Shown here in pieces: positions 6,319-8,915 of a stretch of 8,915 nt of DNA. Position 1 is the stretch's first letter. Each line of letters begins with the position of its first letter. The notes under the pieces were generated by a model that saw nothing but the letters and a program-made list of their open reading frames with translations, had not been told where the DNA came from and made no database searches. The translations under genes were made by a program, and so were the position numbers. Source of the stretch: Mogibacterium sp. (GTDB lineage: Bacteria > Bacillota_A > Clostridia > Peptostreptococcales > Anaerovoracaceae); assembly GCA_017469325.1 (NCBI GenBank), contig JAFUGO010000133.1, positions 1 to 8,915 on the forward strand, written 5' to 3'.

Positions 6319-7368
6319 TTGAAAGAAGATTCCGGCATAAAACGCTTCAGACGACCCTTAAGGATAATCACCGTACTGATAGTTCTCGCGGGGCTTATCC
6401 TTTTGGGTGTTCACATGCTGTCAAAGCCTTACGACAGAACGCGTACAACGTACGCGGATTTTGTCGTTGAAGAAAATGACGGACTGAGCGAGATAGCTGC
6501 AAATCTTGATGAGCAGAAGTTCATCAAAAGCGCTTCGCGTTTTGAAACTCTTGCAAAGCTGACATTTTCAGGTGATTTCAAGCCGGGAACGTACTATCTG
6601 TCACCTTCGATGGATTCCTTCAGCATACTCAAGACACTGCAGAGCGGACTTACGACTTCCAAGGGATTCACTGTACCTGCCGGCTACACGGTAGGCCAGC
6701 TTGCTGTCGCTCTTTCGAGAGACGGTCTTGCGGACAAGGACGCTTTCCTTGATGCCGCGGCATCTCCGGACCTTGCTCAGCTCGAGGTACTCGGAGAGAA
6801 CGAGGAGGGGCTCAAAGGAGCCGATCTGATCGAAGGCTTCCTGCTTCCAGGTGAGTATACCCTGAGCGCCGATGCGGATGAGTCCATGATGATAATCATG
6901 ATGCTCGACGCTTTCAACAACTTCTACGATGAAGACTGCAGGGCGAGAGCGGATGAGCTCGGAGTGACAACGAGGCAGGTCCTCGTAATGGCTTCGATGA
7001 TCGAGAAGGAGACCTCATACGACAGCGAGAGAGCCGCTATATCCGGTGTCATCCACAACAGGATAAACATGGGCCTTACCCCGGTGGAAGAACTTCCGGA
7101 AAAACCTCTCTGTTCACCGAGCAAGAAATCGATAATGGCAGCTCTTTATCCGGATGAGAGCGAGTATGCATACTATGTTCTCAGCAGCAGCCTCGACGGA
7201 AAACACAGATTCACGGCTGATGAAGCTGAATACAACAGCTGGCTCGAGGAATACAACCAGGCTGTCGAAGCTCAAGAACAGGCGGCAAAAGAAGCAGAAG
7301 AATCCGAAGCCGCAGAGAACGGAACAGACGCTTCACCGGAGCAGGACGAAAGCGAAGGCGAACAATGA
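6319..7368 (+). CDS. mltG: MltG-like endolytic transglycosylase with a shortened catalytic domain
   Basis: MltG (YceG-like) proteins are anchored in the cytoplasmic membrane and cut nascent glycan strands, setting their length. Seen here: a basic N-terminus, one membrane helix at about residues 14-34, a LysM-like region at about 45-140 (DGLSEIAANL, FKPGTYYL, FTVPAGYTVGQLA), and then the catalytic part with EGFLLPGEY (172-180) and MASMIEKET. The latter contains Glu229, which aligns with the catalytic Glu218 of E. coli MltG. After NRINMGL (about 252) the family normally runs through LQ-x-DPT, a YNTY segment and GLPPGPI-x-NPG. Here it jumps to ELPEKPLCSPSKKSIMAALYP, so about 35-40 residues including the Q-x-DPT strand and YNTY are missing, without loss of frame. 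The Gly-x-His end (DGKHRF) remains. The C-terminal tail (about 318-349) is acidic and low in complexity. Activity may be altered. The gene overlaps trmR by ATGA. Confidence 0.87.
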   Translation: MKEDSGIKRFRRPLRIITVLIVLAGLILLGVHMLSKPYDRTRTTYADFVVEENDGLSEIAANLDEQKFIKSASRFETLAKLTFSGDFKPGTYYLSPSMDSFSILKTLQSGLTTSKGFTVPAGYTVGQLAVALSRDGLADKDAFLDAAASPDLAQLEVLGENEEGLKGADLIEGFLLPGEYTLSADADESMMIIMMLDAFNNFYDEDCRARADELGVTTRQVLVMASMIEKETSYDSERAAISGVIHNRINMGLTPVEELPEKPLCSPSKKSIMAALYPDESEYAYYVLSSSLDGKHRFTADEAEYNSWLEEYNQAVEAQEQAAKEAEESEAAENGTDASPEQDESEGEQ

Positions 7369-8039
7369 GTGTAAGAGATATGCCTCTCAAGGCGTTCGTC
7401 GACAGCCGTCACAAAGCTCTGGATGATGATATGGCTCAGCTCAGAAAGGTGAACGAAGAGGAGAGCGTTCCCCTGATACTCGCCGAGACAGAAGAGATAC
7501 TGAGCCTCCTGACAGACCTTTCAAGACCGTCGCGCATACTCGAACTCGGAACTGCCCACGGATACTCGGCGCTGTTTTTCGCGAAGAAGCTTCCTCAGGC
7601 CCGTATAACCACTATAGAGAGAAATCCGGTCATGATCGAAGCGGCCTTCGCAGAATTCTCAAAGAGGGAAGAAGGGAAGCGCATCGACTTCAGGACAGGA
7701 GACGCGGGCGAGATACTGAACGGTCTCATAAACGAGCTGGCTGATGCGGATGAAGATGAAAAGTATGACTTCGTCTTCATTGACGCAGCAAAGAGCCATT
7801 ACAGGGAGTTTTTTGAAGCCGCAGAGAAGATCTGCACAAAAGATGCACTGATCGTGTGTGACAACATACTCCTCAAAGGGTGGATCATAGAAGCGGACGG
7901 AAGCGCTGCCAGAAGACACCGCACAAGCATCAAGTACATGAAACAGTTCCTCGACTATCTGGGTCAGAGGGACGATATAGATGTTTCGATACTGACAGGC
8001 GGCGACGGACTTGCAGTAATAAGATTCAGGAATGACTAA
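7365..8039 (+). CDS. trmR: SAM-dependent O-methyltransferase, TrmR-like (tRNA 5-hydroxyuridine)
   Basis: This class I methyltransferase of the O-methyltransferase family 3 (COMT-like) has 224 residues, a usual length. The SAM-binding loop is ILELGTAHGYSAL (about 58-70), followed by the acidic strand end ITTIERN (81-87) and the TGDAGEIL segment. FIDAAKSHY (138-146) with Asp140, and CDNILLKG (165-172) with Asp166 and Asn167, form the expected divalent-metal site. The RRHR stretch at 183-186 also fits YrrM-type proteins. In B. subtilis, TrmR (YrrM) methylates 5-hydroxyuridine at tRNA position 34 to 5-methoxyuridine, and its gene lies between yrrL (mltG) and U32 genes, exactly as here. That context is the main reason for naming it TrmR and not a generic small-molecule O-methyltransferase. 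The start overlaps mltG as ATGA, with AAGG 6 bases upstream. The 3' end overlaps the U32 gene by 8 bases. Confidence 0.87.
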   Translation: MSVRDMPLKAFVDSRHKALDDDMAQLRKVNEEESVPLILAETEEILSLLTDLSRPSRILELGTAHGYSALFFAKKLPQARITTIERNPVMIEAAFAEFSKREEGKRIDFRTGDAGEILNGLINELADADEDEKYDFVFIDAAKSHYREFFEAAEKICTKDALIVCDNILLKGWIIEADGSAARRHRTSIKYMKQFLDYLGQRDDIDVSILTGGDGLAVIRFRND

Positions 8040-8915
8040 AGACAATAAACCAAAGATAGAACTGCTCGCACCTGCGGGCGATATGGAAAAACTTAAAACA
8101 GCCGTCAGATTCGGAGCCGATGCCGTATATTTCGGAGGCGAGCTTTTCAGCCTCAGAGCCGGCGCCGGCAACTTCAGCGTCGAAGAGATCGCCGAAGCCA
8201 TGGACTGGCTGCACAGCAACGGAGCCAAAGGGTATATGACGATCAATATATACCCTCACAACGGCGATATTCAGCCTCTGAGAGATTATATCGGAAAAAT
8301 CAGGGATATTCCCGTTGATGCTTTCCTCGTCTCTGACGCGGGAGTTATGACGCTCATAAAAGAGCAGATCCCGGACGCGGAGATCCATCTCTCTACACAG
8401 GCCAATACAACAAACTACCTGACGGCAAAATTCTGGGTCGCGCAGGGAGTAAAAAGGATAGTCTGCGCACGCGAGATGAGTCTTGAAGAACTCAGGATCA
8501 TGCGCAGCGAGCTGCCTGAAGATATAGAGATCGAGGCCTTCGTTCACGGAGCGATGTGCATCTCTTATTCCGGAAGATGCCTTCTCAGCAACTTCATGGC
8601 AGGCAGAGACGCAAACAAGGGAGCGTGCACTCATCCGTGCAGATGGAAGTACGCGCTTGTAGAAGAGCAGCGTCCCGGCGAATACTATCCGATAGAAGAG
8701 GACTCGAGAGGAAGCTACATTCTGAACTCACGCGATCTCTGCATGATCGACCGCATACCAGATCTCGTTGATGCGGGCGTATACTCGTTCAAGATCGAAG
8801 GCCGCATGAAGTCCATGTATTACGTGGCTACGGTCGTATCGGCTTACAGAGCTGCGATCGATGAATACATCAGAGATCCCGATTCTTACATTTTTGATCC
8901 GAAGCATTTTGAAGA
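8032..8915 (+). CDS. trhP: U32-family protein, TrhP-like tRNA hydroxylation protein (partial, runs off the window)
   Basis: An open frame runs from ATG 8032 to the window edge: 294 codons plus 2 bases, with no stop. The N-terminus KIELLAPAGDMEKLKTAVRFG and GADAVYFGG are typical of U32 'peptidases'. The U32 signature is complete at residues 168-186 (E-A-F-x-x-G-A-M-C-x4-G-x-C-x-L-S). Four cysteines (176, 183, 199, 203; the last two in GACTHPCRW) fit the iron-sulfur ligands reported for the RlhA/TrhP group. In B. subtilis (YrrN/YrrO) and E. coli (YegQ), TrhP proteins take part in prephenate-dependent hydroxylation of tRNA uridine 34, which makes the substrate for TrmR. The ATG overlaps the trmR stop by 8 bases and has only a weak AGG next to it, so coupled translation is likely. 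The C-terminal domain is outside the window, so one-gene TrhP versus a TrhP1/TrhP2 pair cannot be decided. Confidence 0.9.
   Translation, partial: MTKDNKPKIELLAPAGDMEKLKTAVRFGADAVYFGGELFSLRAGAGNFSVEEIAEAMDWLHSNGAKGYMTINIYPHNGDIQPLRDYIGKIRDIPVDAFLVSDAGVMTLIKEQIPDAEIHLSTQANTTNYLTAKFWVAQGVKRIVCAREMSLEELRIMRSELPEDIEIEAFVHGAMCISYSGRCLLSNFMAGRDANKGACTHPCRWKYALVEEQRPGEYYPIEEDSRGSYILNSRDLCMIDRIPDLVDAGVYSFKIEGRMKSMYYVATVVSAYRAAIDEYIRDPDSYIFDPKHFE

Noticed and set aside
6530..6540. Recurrent GCTTCG-containing short words (also near 88 and 3525) as a possible dispersed repeat
   Set aside because: GCT-TCG is a common Ala-Ser codon pair in this genome, and the flanks differ at each copy.
7154..7426. 90-codon + strand frame overlapping the end of mltG and start of trmR
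   Set aside because: It is a shifted reading of the low-complexity mltG tail, with no ribosome binding site or recognisable domain.

Overview
The window is a tightly packed block of core genes, all read on the + strand. The family set and gene order point to a low-to-mid GC Firmicute of the class Clostridia. The pieces supporting this are the nadD-yqeK-rsfS order, RNase J, a YlbF/YheA-family protein, EF-P with a PGKGA loop, and the mltG-trmR-U32 cluster known from Bacillus subtilis. By eye the GC content is about half, and AGA/AGG (Arg) and ATA (Ile) codons are frequent. I cannot name a genus from this.

Left part (1-1005): the last 28 codons of nadD (NAD synthesis), yqeK (HD-domain Ap4A hydrolase) and rsfS (ribosome silencing factor). 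These overlap or abut. yqeK carries one in-frame TAG. The reading frame on both sides of it matches the family without any shift, so this copy is either broken or recoded.

Centre (1022-6310): leuS (leucyl-tRNA synthetase), a ribonuclease J with an unusually basic N-terminal tail, a small YlbF/YheA-family protein, and efp (elongation factor P). The longest gap between genes in the whole window is 45 bases, between the YlbF-family gene and efp. All other junctions are 16 bases or less, or overlap.

Right part (6319-8915): an MltG-like membrane protein of the peptidoglycan lytic transglycosylase family, shortened within its catalytic domain; an O-methyltransferase resembling TrmR; and the first 294 codons of a U32-family protein resembling TrhP, which runs off the window. 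In B. subtilis the last two families act together on wobble uridine 34 of tRNA (hydroxylation, then methylation).

The shared theme is translation and RNA handling: tRNA charging, tRNA modification, EF-P, ribosome silencing and RNA decay, with one NAD gene, one nucleotide-hydrolase gene and one cell-wall gene. I see no mobile element, CRISPR array, rRNA, tRNA, riboswitch or clear terminator, and no evidence for a wholly new system. The points worth a second look are the amber codon in yqeK, the shortened MltG catalytic domain, the basic tail on RNase J, and the RNase J/YlbF-family pairing.
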